A stretch of DNA of 20,489 bases from Chloroflexota bacterium (lineage in GTDB: Bacteria > Chloroflexota > Dehalococcoidia > Tepidiformales > Tepidiformaceae), in contig JANXYE010000087.1 in NCBI GenBank assembly GCA_025350285.1, positions 1 to 20,489 on the forward strand. Direction: 5' to 3'. This document shows positions 1 to 7,070 of this stretch, piece by piece (position 1 is the first letter of the stretch; every line of letters starts with the position of its first letter). Under the pieces are notes generated by a model that did no database searches, was not told the origin of the DNA, and saw nothing but the letters and a program-made list of their open reading frames with translations. The translations under genes were made by a program, and so were the position numbers.

Positions 1-2026
1 CCACGGCGATCGCGACGTACCGCTCGAGGCCGGCGGTCGCATAGACACCGTGCGGTGAACAACGCTCCGATTCATGCCCGGCCGCCTGCCGTTTGCGGCC
101 GTTCACTTCGAAGTCCAGCAGCGCCGGTTCGGCGAAGTGCATGGCCGCCTCCACCTGGCCGAGGTCGATGTACTGTCCCAGGCCGCTTCGTTGCCGTTCG
201 AGGATGGCCGCCGCCAGGGCCGCGACGCCGTAGCGGGGGGCGATGAAATCCGTGTATGCGCCCCACGTGCCTTTCGGTGGCCGGTCGGGCCAGCCGGTCA
301 GCCCGTGCAGCGCCGACAATGCCGATCCCTGCGTGCCGAACCCGCGGTAGGTGGCGTACGGCCCGGTCTGCCCGCAGAGACAGGTGCTGAGCATGATCAG
401 TTCCGGCCGGTCGCGCGCCAGCTCTTCGTAGGTGAAGCCGAAGGCCTTGAGCACGCCCGGCGTGAAGCTCTCCAGCACGACATCGGCCCAGTCGATCACC
501 TTCCGCGCCAGCCGCTGTCCCTCCGGCAGGGCCAGGTTGCTTGCTAGCCCGAGCTTCGAGCTGTTGAAGTTCGCCATAAACTGCGAGCGATCAAGTCCAG
601 CGACGCCATCGCGGAAGGGCGGCCCGAGCCGCAGCACGTCCGGGTGGACCGTACTTTCGATGTGCACGACGGTCGCGCCATGATCCGCCAGGGCCTTCGC
701 GATCAACGGCCCGACGCCCACCCAGGCGAAATCCGCCACTCGCAGTCCCGCGAACGCCCGCGAACGCGGACCATCCGTTGTGGCGCTCGGCCGTCGCCGC
801 GCGGGCGCGTCGTCCAGGAGCGACTGGTGCTCTCCGAGCCGTGGCGGGGATCCACCCGGCGCCATCGGGGTGCGGCTTAGCTTCGCGGCCGCGCCGGGGT
901 GGCGCCGCCCATCGACCTCCCACCAGTACTCCCGCGCCGCCAGCTGTGGGTCACCAGGGAGCTCGTCGATCGTCCGCACCGGCGAGAGCAGCAGTTTGTG
1001 CTCGACCGCGCGTACCATCAGTTCTTCCTTCGTGCGTGCGAGGAGGTAGCGTGCGATCTCCTCTTTCGCCGTTACGAGGACCTCCGCAGGGAGGGCCCCC
1101 GGCGCGATCACGTCCGTCCAGGCGGTCCAACCAGTGCCCTGTAGTCCCGGCGAGAGCATCCCTTCGGATTCGATCAGCTTCACGAGGTTGGCCAGCGTGC
1201 GCGCGCCCAGACCGCCTAGCGTGACGCCCAGGAGGACGTAACCGTCCTTGCACGCCCAGACGAGCCCGAAGCTCACGCCCGGCGCCAGCTCAGGCGGCGG
1301 ATTCGCGCGCGTCTCGCCCGTGTTCGGCGGGTCGCCGCCGGTATTCGGCGGATACCCTGAAGCGTTCATCAGGGTCCAGACGATGGCCGCTTCGGTGGAA
1401 ACGTCGAGGTGCTGCCCGAGGCCCGAGCGCTCGCGCTCGTTCAGCGCGATGATCGCGTCGGTCGCCGCCTGGGCGCCCGCATGGAAGGCGGCCTGAGGGT
1501 ACCCGACCGGGACGGGCGGCCGATCGCCGTCGCCCTGAAGTCCCAGCAGCCCGCCGGCGGCTTCGAGGGTCAGCTCGGTCGCCGGGCGCATCGCCCATGG
1601 GCCGTCCTGGCCATACGGCGTCACCGATACGTACACGAGGCCAGGGTTGAGCTCCCGCAGCGCGGAATAACCCAGCCCGTAGCCGTCCATCACGCCCGGG
1701 TCGAAGGATTCGATAAGCACGTCCGCCGCGGCCGCCAGCCGCCGCACTTCGTCTCGCCCCGCCTCGCTGGCAAGGTCGATGACGACGCTCTTCTTGCCCA
1801 GGGCCACCGCCGCCCAGTAGAGCGATCCCTCGGCGTCGTCCTCTCGCCCCGCGACGAAGGGCGCGAGCCGCCGTGCCTCGGCCCCACCCGGCGGTTCCAC
1901 CTTCACGACTTCGGCGCCAAAATCAGCGAGGATGCGCCCGGCCAGCTCGGCGCGCGCGGTCGCAAGGTCGATGACTCGGGTCCCTGTTAGCGGCCCCGGA
2001 TGCGGCGATTGTTCGGTATCGAGCAT
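1..2026 (-). CDS. Two-domain CaiB/BaiF (type III) CoA-transferase, 3' end outside window
   Basis: About 675 codons are open from ATG 2026 to the left edge with no stop, so the gene is partial at its C-terminus. The protein is a head-to-tail fusion of two CaiB/BaiF domains. The first begins with GTRVIDLATARAELAG and reads FGAEVVKVEPPGG; the second begins near residue 420 (GLRVADFAWVGVGPL). Family members move CoA between acyl-CoA and a free acid in the cytoplasm through an aspartyl-CoA anhydride. The aspartate that normally precedes the helix ending in ALxERxRTGxGQ is D593 in the second half (YTDFIAPRYG), whereas the aligned residue in the first half is A180. The start is firm: an in-frame TAG lies five codons upstream of this ATG. 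A 210-bp structured repeat ends 17 nt before the start. The substrate cannot be told from sequence. Confidence 0.93.
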   Translation of the reverse strand, partial: MLDTEQSPHPGPLTGTRVIDLATARAELAGRILADFGAEVVKVEPPGGAEARRLAPFVAGREDDAEGSLYWAAVALGKKSVVIDLASEAGRDEVRRLAAAADVLIESFDPGVMDGYGLGYSALRELNPGLVYVSVTPYGQDGPWAMRPATELTLEAAGGLLGLQGDGDRPPVPVGYPQAAFHAGAQAATDAIIALNERERSGLGQHLDVSTEAAIVWTLMNASGYPPNTGGDPPNTGETRANPPPELAPGVSFGLVWACKDGYVLLGVTLGGLGARTLANLVKLIESEGMLSPGLQGTGWTAWTDVIAPGALPAEVLVTAKEEIARYLLARTKEELMVRAVEHKLLLSPVRTIDELPGDPQLAAREYWWEVDGRRHPGAAAKLSRTPMAPGGSPPRLGEHQSLLDDAPARRRPSATTDGPRSRAFAGLRVADFAWVGVGPLIAKALADHGATVVHIESTVHPDVLRLGPPFRDGVAGLDRSQFMANFNSSKLGLASNLALPEGQRLARKVIDWADVVLESFTPGVLKAFGFTYEELARDRPELIMLSTCLCGQTGPYATYRGFGTQGSALSALHGLTGWPDRPPKGTWGAYTDFIAPRYGVAALAAAILERQRSGLGQYIDLGQVEAAMHFAEPALLDFEVNGRKRQAAGHESERCSPHGVYATAGLERYVAIAV

Positions 2027-2043
2027 TTCCGCCGGACTCTACA

Positions 2044-2253
2044 GGAAATCGCCGTTCGCTCCCAACGCCGTCTCTCCGGACGTGCGAAGGGCGTCCTTCC
2101 GGGGAAGGACGGCCTTCGTGCTGGAGGAGCTTCAACCGGGTTCAAGCTGCCCACGGAACGGGGTGCGCGCGAGCCGCTTGTTTGAGCCATCCGCCGGCAG
2201 TGCGCCCCGAGGCGCGGGGTTGCGACCCGCGGCCGGCACGTCGAGGCGCCAGC
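2044..2253. repeat. 210-bp structured leader repeat, copy 1
   Basis: This stretch matches 3381-3590 over its full length without indels, with about eight substitutions (about 96% identity). Homology stops abruptly on both sides. It lies between the end of the unknown minus-strand gene and the start of the CoA-transferase, ending 17 nt before that ATG. The long hairpin at 2085-2118 carries one mismatch here and the hairpin at 2143-2180 carries three, so this copy looks partly decayed or altered compared with copy 2. No terminal inverted repeats or flanking target duplication were seen. Confidence 0.9.
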
Positions 2254-2284
2254 GACGGTCAGGGCTCTACGCCGCCGCCGGGCG

Positions 2285-3313
2285 TCATGTATGTCGGGAT
2301 TGGCTGTCGGCCGGCTGCCCGTTGGCGGCCCTGTGCTCTTCTACCCGCGTCGCGCGGATGAAATCGCCACGCTTCAGGATTTCGCCATGAACCTGGGGGC
2401 GGTACTTGCCCTCGGCATAGAGCGTTCGGCGGTGCTCCGACATTTGGAGGGCGTGGAAGACATCGATCTCGTGCGTCGGCATCCTGAATGTGCGCCCGCC
2501 GCGCGCGCGGAACCGCTGTGCCCGCTCCCAGAGATGGGGTGTAACCGTCTTCAGCGCGGGGTCGGATGTCCAGCCGCCACCGAGCGTCCCCCGGATGGCC
2601 GGGTTGGCCAACATCAGGTCCGTCATGGAGGTGCTGCGCATGCCGCCGTCGCTCGGGCGGCCGTCTCGAAAGAGTTCGCGCCAGCCGTGACCGGTGAGAT
2701 ACAGGCCCGGCCGGAAGGCACCGACACCCAGGTAATGAACGACAGACATTCGTTCGCGCCAGGTGGCCTCTCGCAAGATGAACCAGGGGTTGGCCTTGAA
2801 GACGCCGCGCCCAATGCCGCGGTCCGGCAGCAAGCGGAGCTGCGCGACGGCGACATCCTTCCGAAAGAGGACCTCGTCCCAGGGCGGGGGCTCGGCGGCC
2901 GACATGGCGTCCAGCAGGGATTGCAGGCCATCTTCGAAGAACGGCCAGCAGGACACCGGCACGCGAAGATCGAGCGTGCTGCTGGACAGGCGAGCGAGGA
3001 GGCTCAGCGTCAGCAGCCGCCAGAAGATTGAAGGCCAGCCCGCGTCGCCCGTAGTCCGCAGACGGGAGAGAACATCCTCCGCCCGGCGGCCGATCCGGTC
3101 GTACTCGGTCTCGCGGGGGTATGCCTGGAAGGCGTGCACCGCCTCCGCGAGCGCTGGGCCGGCCAGCCACTCGCGCTGTTGGGAGGACAGGGCAGTGGCC
3201 CGCACAGAAACCTGCGCCCCTGCTTCGGCGGCCATGCGGACGACCCGTGCCCGCTCGCGCGGCAGGGCTGTCTCGATCTCAGACGGAGGGAGCGCGGGCG
3301 AACGATGTGCCAT
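2285..3313 (-). CDS. Protein of unknown function, about 342 aa
   Basis: I do not recognise a family. The protein has no signal peptide or clear membrane span, and its composition is that of a soluble cytoplasmic protein. An N-terminal helical half (rich in Arg, Ala and Leu) leads into a segment WPFFEDGLQSLLDAM, then a conserved-looking core with GAFRPGLYLTGHGWREL and SDGGMRSTSMTDLMLAN. The C-terminus is basic and polar. Reading can begin at TTG 3322, but ATG 3313 is preferred: TACGAT at 3322-3327 would make a -10 box 8 nt before it. One copy of the 210-bp repeat lies 67 nt upstream and the other begins 31 nt after the stop, followed by the CoA-transferase on the same strand. The two genes could form one transcription unit. 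GC-rich codon use matches the neighbours, which supports a real gene. Confidence 0.7.
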   Translation of the reverse strand: MAHRSPALPPSEIETALPRERARVVRMAAEAGAQVSVRATALSSQQREWLAGPALAEAVHAFQAYPRETEYDRIGRRAEDVLSRLRTTGDAGWPSIFWRLLTLSLLARLSSSTLDLRVPVSCWPFFEDGLQSLLDAMSAAEPPPWDEVLFRKDVAVAQLRLLPDRGIGRGVFKANPWFILREATWRERMSVVHYLGVGAFRPGLYLTGHGWRELFRDGRPSDGGMRSTSMTDLMLANPAIRGTLGGGWTSDPALKTVTPHLWERAQRFRARGGRTFRMPTHEIDVFHALQMSEHRRTLYAEGKYRPQVHGEILKRGDFIRATRVEEHRAANGQPADSQSRHT

Positions 3314-3421
3314 CCGGCGCAATCGTAACAGCGGGTGGCCTTGAGTGACCGGTCGTGCTCCTCAGCCTCCTCGCCGCCCGGGAAATCGCCGTTCGCTCCC
3401 AGCGCCCTCTCTCCGGACGTG

Positions 3422-3455
3422 CGAAGGGCGTCCTTCCGGGGAAGGACGCCCTTCG
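3422..3455. other. Perfect 16-bp hairpin inside repeat copy 2
   Basis: The arms CGAAGGGCGTCCTTCC and GGAAGGACGCCCTTCG are exact reverse complements separated by GG. The element could fold on either strand. On the minus strand it would lie in the 5' leader of the unknown gene. It could be an attenuator, a protein-binding site or a stabilising stem; the sequence does not decide. Confidence 0.85.
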
Positions 3456-3479
3456 TGCTGGAGGAACTTCAACCGGGTT

Positions 3480-3517
3480 CAAGCTGCTCGCGGAACGGGG
3501 TGCGCGCGAGCAGCTTG
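3480..3517. other. Perfect 13-bp hairpin inside repeat copy 2
   Basis: The arms CAAGCTGCTCGCG and CGCGAGCAGCTTG flank a 12-nt loop. In copy 1 the equivalent stem (2143-2180) has three mismatched pairs. Confidence 0.85.
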
Positions 3518-3590
3518 TTTGAGCCATCCGCCGGCAGTGCGCCCGGAGGCGCGGGGTTGCGACCCGCGGCCGGCACGTCGAGGCGCCAGC

Positions 3591-3983
3591 CGTGAGGCTC
3601 ACCCGTTCTACCAGCAGACCGCACGAGGGTCTGGAACTCCCAGGCTTCCGGCCAAGAGCCGCGCGACCCGAAGGTTGCACTGGACTCCGGTGGCTCCCCG
3701 GCCACCCCGCCTCCAACGACCCGGAGAGTAAGGCGGCGGTTCGGCCGTGGGAAGCCAGTTATGCAGTGTCGCGCCACCCCTTCACGAACCCTTGAGCCTC
3801 GCTCGTTCTTATTGTTCCCGCCCCGTTCAGGGTGGCCGGCGCGGCTTGAAACCTCGCATGGCCGTTACGTCGCGGCCGCTTGGCGCCGGTCATGCGTTAC
3901 GTTACGCCCCTCAGAAATGCTCTGAAAATGACGCTTTTCAGCCCTGGCTGTGGCCGCCGCCATCAACGACTCAGAACTCGATC
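3591..3983. other. Non-coding stretch between repeat copy 2 and the TcuA-like gene
   Basis: No convincing gene was found. Two small perfect stems occur: CAGACC/GGTCTG at 3615-3633 with a 7-nt loop, and a GGTGGC/GCCACC stem near 3690-3707. Both lie just upstream (minus-strand sense) of the 210-bp repeat, so the leader of the minus-strand transcript may extend into this stretch. No clear minus-strand promoter could be assigned. Confidence 0.4.
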
Positions 3984-3989
3984 TATACT
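3984..3989 (+). promoter_or_regulatory. -10 box (TATACT) of the TcuA-like gene, probably leaderless
   Basis: TATACT ends 7 nt before ATG 3997, placing the expected transcription start on or next to the start codon. No Shine-Dalgarno sequence precedes the ATG, and no good -35 was found. The same box at the same distance precedes the CoA-transferase at 9514. Confidence 0.6.
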
Positions 3990-3996
3990 GCCGCCC

Positions 3997-5424
3997 ATGC
4001 CCATACCACCCGGCTCCCCCGGCGCCTCCGCCCGCTACACGTTCGATGTGGTCGTCGTCGGGGGTGGCATCGCGGGCCTCTCGACCGCCGTCTCCGCCCG
4101 CCAGGCCGGCGCCCAGGTTGTTTTGCTGGAGAAAGCCTCCAGCTCCGCCCGGGGCGGCAACACCCGCTTCGCCGACGCCCAGATGCGTTTCCCCCACGAG
4201 GCGGACGAATACGGCGGCCGCACCTACACGGCCGACGAAATGTACAGCGACCTCATGCGCATCTCTCGCGGCCGCGCGAACCCGGACCTTATTCGCACGC
4301 TTTGCGAAAACGCCCGCGCCACGGTCGAATGGCTTACCGGGCTGGGCGTCGAATGGGAGCCCGGCTACCCGCACACGGCCGGCTACCGCCGAAGCCCAAA
4401 GTCCGGTGGCGAAGGGCTCGTCGATCTCCTTCATCGGCGCTTCGAAGGGCTCGGCGGGACCGTCAGCTACGAGACCGGGGCAGTCGATCTGATCGTCGAT
4501 GAAACCCGCCGAATCTGCGGCGTCCGCTGCCACTCACCCGAGGGCGTAGTCGATATCGAAGCTCGCGGTGGCCTGATCCTCGCCTCCGGTGGCTTCCAGG
4601 CGAACGTCGAGATGCGCGTCCGCTACCTCGGACGCTTCGCTGATTCGCTCATCCTTCGCGGCAGCCGCTACAACACGGGCGAAGGCCTGAACATGGCCAT
4701 CGCCGCCGGGGCCGCCCCCGCCGGCCAGTGGGGCGACTATCACTCGGCGGTGCTCGACGCGCGCTCGCCGCGCATCGAATGCGGGGTGACGGCTCTCTAC
4801 AACTACCAGATGGGTATCTTCGTAGACCAGGAAGGCCGCCGCTTTCTTGATGAAGGCGAAGACTTCCGCGACCACACCTACGTGAAATTCAGCAAGTTCA
4901 TCGTCGAACAGGCGGGCGGCGAGGCCTGGTGCCTCTTCGACCAGAAGGCCTATCAGCGGGAGGAGTTCGCGCGCGCATGGCGGCCGGTCGGGCCCCCGCT
5001 TGAGGCGAATTCGCTGAAGCAGATGGCGCAACAGATGGGTATGCCCCCGGAGAACCTGCTGGAGACCGTCGGGAACTTCAACGCCGCAATCCAGCCCGGC
5101 GAGTACGACCTCGACCGCCTCGATGGCAAGCGGACGGTGGGGATCACGCCTGCGAAGAGCAACTGGGCGCTGCCGCTCGATTCGCCGCCGTACATCGCCG
5201 TCCCGGTGACGGGCGGGATCACGTTCACGTTCGGCGGCCTGAAGTGCGACACCTCGGCCCGGGTGATCGACACACGCGGCCAGTTGATGGAGGGGCTCTA
5301 CGCGGCCGGGGAGACGATGGGCGAGCTGTTCTACTACAACTATCCGGGCGCCAGCTCGGTGATTCGGGGGGCGGTGTTCGGGCGCATCGCGGGGAGGGCG
5401 GCGGCTACGGCCAGTCATGTATGA
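3997..5424 (+). CDS. FAD-dependent tricarballylate dehydrogenase-like flavoprotein (TcuA family)
   Basis: This 475-aa protein has the length usual for TcuA-type members of the fumarate reductase/succinate dehydrogenase flavoprotein superfamily. The FAD-binding Rossmann fold opens at residues 17-45 (FDVVVVGGGIAGLS, then VVLLEKA with Glu45), followed by RGGNTRFADAQMRF. The middle carries GGLILASGGFQ and SRYNTGEGLNMAIAAGA. The C-terminus carries GGLKCDTSARVID and GLYAAGETMGELFYYNYPGAS, which close the FAD site and are typical of TcuA. Known TcuA oxidises tricarballylate to cis-aconitate and usually works with a membrane partner, TcuB; no TcuB-like gene is nearby, so the substrate here may differ. 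The frame is open further upstream, but ATG 3997 is chosen because homology begins soon after it and a TATACT box lies 7 nt before it. Confidence 0.85.
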   Translation: MPIPPGSPGASARYTFDVVVVGGGIAGLSTAVSARQAGAQVVLLEKASSSARGGNTRFADAQMRFPHEADEYGGRTYTADEMYSDLMRISRGRANPDLIRTLCENARATVEWLTGLGVEWEPGYPHTAGYRRSPKSGGEGLVDLLHRRFEGLGGTVSYETGAVDLIVDETRRICGVRCHSPEGVVDIEARGGLILASGGFQANVEMRVRYLGRFADSLILRGSRYNTGEGLNMAIAAGAAPAGQWGDYHSAVLDARSPRIECGVTALYNYQMGIFVDQEGRRFLDEGEDFRDHTYVKFSKFIVEQAGGEAWCLFDQKAYQREEFARAWRPVGPPLEANSLKQMAQQMGMPPENLLETVGNFNAAIQPGEYDLDRLDGKRTVGITPAKSNWALPLDSPPYIAVPVTGGITFTFGGLKCDTSARVIDTRGQLMEGLYAAGETMGELFYYNYPGASSVIRGAVFGRIAGRAAATASHV

Positions 5425-5425
5425 T
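5420..5425 (+). promoter_or_regulatory. -10 box (TATGAT) for the DUF433 gene
   Basis: TATGAT overlaps the TGA stop of the preceding flavoprotein gene and ends 6 nt before ATG 5432. This suggests a separate leaderless transcript, although read-through from upstream is also possible. Confidence 0.45.
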
Positions 5426-5431
5426 CGGCCG

Positions 5432-5629
5432 ATGGACTACGACGGGATCATCACGCTGAAGCCGGGGAAACGGAGCGGAAAGCCGTGCATCCGGGGAATG
5501 CGCGTCACGGTTGCCGATGTACTCGGCTACATGGCCAGCGGGATGTCGGAGGCGGAAATCCTTGAGGATTTCCCGGAACTGAAGCACCGGGATCTCATTG
5601 CCTGTCTCGCGTATCAGGCGGCGCCTTAG
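5432..5629 (+). CDS. DUF433 domain protein (antitoxin-like), orphan
   Basis: This 65-aa protein shows the full DUF433 pattern: an N-terminal ITLKPGKRSGKPCIRGMRVT strand-turn segment, then a helix-turn-helix-like VADVLGYMASGMSEAEILED and FPELKHRDLIACLAYQA. DUF433 proteins are usually antitoxins found beside a PIN-like DUF5615 toxin. No toxin gene follows here, so it is either an orphan antitoxin or a free-standing regulator. Start 5432 is preferred to ATG 5417, which would overlap the upstream stop. Its TAG stop overlaps the TAA stop of the convergent Uma2 gene within the same four bases. Confidence 0.85.
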   Translation: MDYDGIITLKPGKRSGKPCIRGMRVTVADVLGYMASGMSEAEILEDFPELKHRDLIACLAYQAAP

Positions 5630-6297
5630 TCCAGCAGCGCCAACAACCGCTCCCGCCCGACCACCGCGGCGATGCACTTCAGCGGCACCGCGTCCTCCTG
5701 CCACAACCACGCCACCTGCAGCCAAAGCCCGGGCAGGATCGTCGAATGATAGACCCCGTCGTCACCGATGGGGACGGGCCGGTATGCCTTTCGCCCTGGG
5801 TGCGCCGGGTCCGGCGCGAGAACGAAGAAATCGGCGCGTTCGAAGCCGGGGCGGGCGTCGATGATCCAGTACTCGGAGACGCCGCCCTCCGCGTACTCGC
5901 GGAACTTGTCGTCGCGGTCTCGCCGGATGCTCGTGTCCGAGATGATTTCGACGGCGAGGTCGGCTGGGCCATCGAGGAACTTGTCGCCCATCCTTGGCAG
6001 CGAGGCGTTCAGGAGGACGAAGATGTCCGGTGATCGCCCCGACTTACCGGGCACGGCTCGCATGACATAGGGCTCCGCGTATGACCGGCCTATTCCAGCC
6101 AGATCGCAGTAAATCCGGATGAACGTGTTGAGGAAGCTAAAAGCGGCCGCGTGGACTTTACTCACTGCCATTTCGACGAACACCTCCCCATCGACCCACT
6201 CAGCGATTCCCTCGTAGTCAAACTCGAGGAACTCCTCCCAGGTCATCCGCAAGGGGGCGGCACTCTCGGTTCGGGGTGCGGTTAGCGTCGAAGCCAT
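5626..6297 (-). CDS. Uma2 family protein (PD-(D/E)XK endonuclease fold)
   Basis: This 223-aa protein is of the length usual for the Uma2/DUF820 family. It begins with MTWEEFLEFDYEG, where a tentative MTxEEF motif is typical. The restriction-endonuclease-like core is visible as SPDIFVL (Asp91), DLAVEIISDTS (Glu117) and DRDDKFREYAEGGVSEYWIID (Lys131). Uma2 proteins are abundant in Chloroflexota and cyanobacteria as single genes; their biological role is poorly known. The start is ATG 6297, 6 nt after a TATACT box. A longer reading frame upstream would run through the divergent phosphatase gene and is not credible. The gene shares a 44-bp divergent promoter region with that phosphatase gene. Confidence 0.88.
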   Translation of the reverse strand: MASTLTAPRTESAAPLRMTWEEFLEFDYEGIAEWVDGEVFVEMAVSKVHAAAFSFLNTFIRIYCDLAGIGRSYAEPYVMRAVPGKSGRSPDIFVLLNASLPRMGDKFLDGPADLAVEIISDTSIRRDRDDKFREYAEGGVSEYWIIDARPGFERADFFVLAPDPAHPGRKAYRPVPIGDDGVYHSTILPGLWLQVAWLWQEDAVPLKCIAAVVGRERLLALLD

Positions 6298-6303
6298 GCC
6301 CCA

Positions 6304-6309
6304 AGTATA
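6304..6309 (-). promoter_or_regulatory. -10 box (TATACT) of the Uma2 gene, probably leaderless
   Basis: On the minus strand TATACT is followed by 6 nt and then ATG 6297. No Shine-Dalgarno sequence is present. Confidence 0.6.
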
Positions 6310-6329
6310 GACCGTGCCCCGCGGCCCGG

Positions 6330-6335
6330 CATGAT
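6330..6335 (+). promoter_or_regulatory. Possible -10 box (CATGAT) of the phosphatase-like gene
   Basis: CATGAT ends 6 nt before GTG 6342, the same spacing as the stronger boxes in this window. It is a weaker match. It helps to choose GTG 6342 rather than ATG 6276, which would overlap the divergent gene. Confidence 0.35.
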
Positions 6336-6341
6336 GAGCCC

Positions 6342-6866
6342 GTGCCGAAGCTCTTCTGGGTGCCCGCACCGTTCCCCGGCCGCCTCGCCGTCGCTGAGCG
6401 CCCGCGGGGCGGCGACTGGCTCGCCGCCGACCTCGCCCGCTTCCGCGCCGAAGGCGTCGATACTCTCGTCTCCGCGCTCGCCGGCGGAGAGGTGCGCCAG
6501 TGCTGGCTGGAGGAAGCGCCCGCCGCCGCTGAGGCCTGTGGCCTCGCCTTTCTCCACCTGCCAACGCCCAACCTGCTCACCCTGCGCGTCGAGGAGGCGC
6601 TGCCCGTCTTCGAAGAGCTCGCCGCCCAGGTGCGGGCCGGCCGCGGAGTCGCTGTCCACTGCCATGCCAGCGTCGGCCGCGCTCCCACGATCGTGACCTC
6701 GGTCCTCGCCCTCCTCGGCCTCGATCCCGCCGACGCCTGGGCGCGCGTCGAGGCCGTCCGCGGCAAGCGCGTCCCGGACACGAACATCCAGCGCGACTGG
6801 GTCGATGAACTCCTCGCCCACCGTGACAGCGTCCGGGAGCCGCCACGCACCGAGTCGCTACCGTGA
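6342..6866 (+). CDS. Dual-specificity / tyrosine phosphatase-like protein
   Basis: This 174-aa protein carries the cysteine phosphatase signature at residues 104-114, AVHCHASVGRA, giving C107-x5-R113 in the P-loop. The preceding segment has a buried strand (DTLVSAL) and LAFLHLPTPN, matching the compact bacterial DSP-like fold. The loop that normally supplies the general-acid aspartate (usually PxPD) reads PTPN, so Asp is replaced by Asn77. Activity may be reduced, or another residue may serve. It is probably cytoplasmic, since there is no signal peptide. The start GTG 6342 is chosen because the only upstream ATG overlaps the divergent Uma2 gene, and because PKLFWVPAPFPGRLAV looks like a natural N-terminus. 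The substrate (protein or small molecule) is unknown. Confidence 0.82.
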   Translation: MPKLFWVPAPFPGRLAVAERPRGGDWLAADLARFRAEGVDTLVSALAGGEVRQCWLEEAPAAAEACGLAFLHLPTPNLLTLRVEEALPVFEELAAQVRAGRGVAVHCHASVGRAPTIVTSVLALLGLDPADAWARVEAVRGKRVPDTNIQRDWVDELLAHRDSVREPPRTESLP

Positions 6867-7070
6867 GGGAGCGGTCAGGTCAACGAGCACGGGATGCCCC
6901 ACTCGGACTCGGAACCGCGTTCCCGTGCTACTCTCCGCGCCTGAATCCGCAACCGCTTCCTGACGACCTCGGTGCGGGATCGGGGGCCATCGCGGCGGGG
7001 CGCGGGGTAGAGTTACTTCGTCGCGAACGAGCAATCTGATAAAGTTGCCCACTACCCGAGTGATTGCGGA

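Larger units (their letters stand above)
3381..3590. repeat. 210-bp structured leader repeat, copy 2
   Basis: This is the more intact copy of the 2044-2253 repeat. It holds a perfect 16-bp inverted repeat (arms 3422-3437 and 3440-3455, two-base centre). It also holds a perfect 13-bp inverted repeat (arms 3480-3492 and 3505-3517, 12-base loop). Further short GC-rich stems lie around 3541-3575. It sits 67 nt upstream of the ATG of the unknown minus-strand gene. Neither hairpin is followed by a T-run, so simple intrinsic termination is not obvious. Confidence 0.9.

Noticed and set aside
74..1990. Plus-strand frames of 100-190 codons in the first 2 kb
   Set aside because: They have no recognisable domain and lie opposite the continuous CoA-transferase frame on the minus strand.
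2044..3590. T-box or other known riboswitch in the 210-bp repeat
   Set aside because: The terminator-like 16-bp stem and tRNA-synthetase-leader look suggested a T-box, but the conserved GGNACCGCG sequence and a T-run are missing on both strands. No cobalamin or SAM motif fits either.
2044..3590. Insertion sequence ends
   Set aside because: The two repeats have no terminal inverted repeats or flanking direct duplications, and no transposase is encoded between them.
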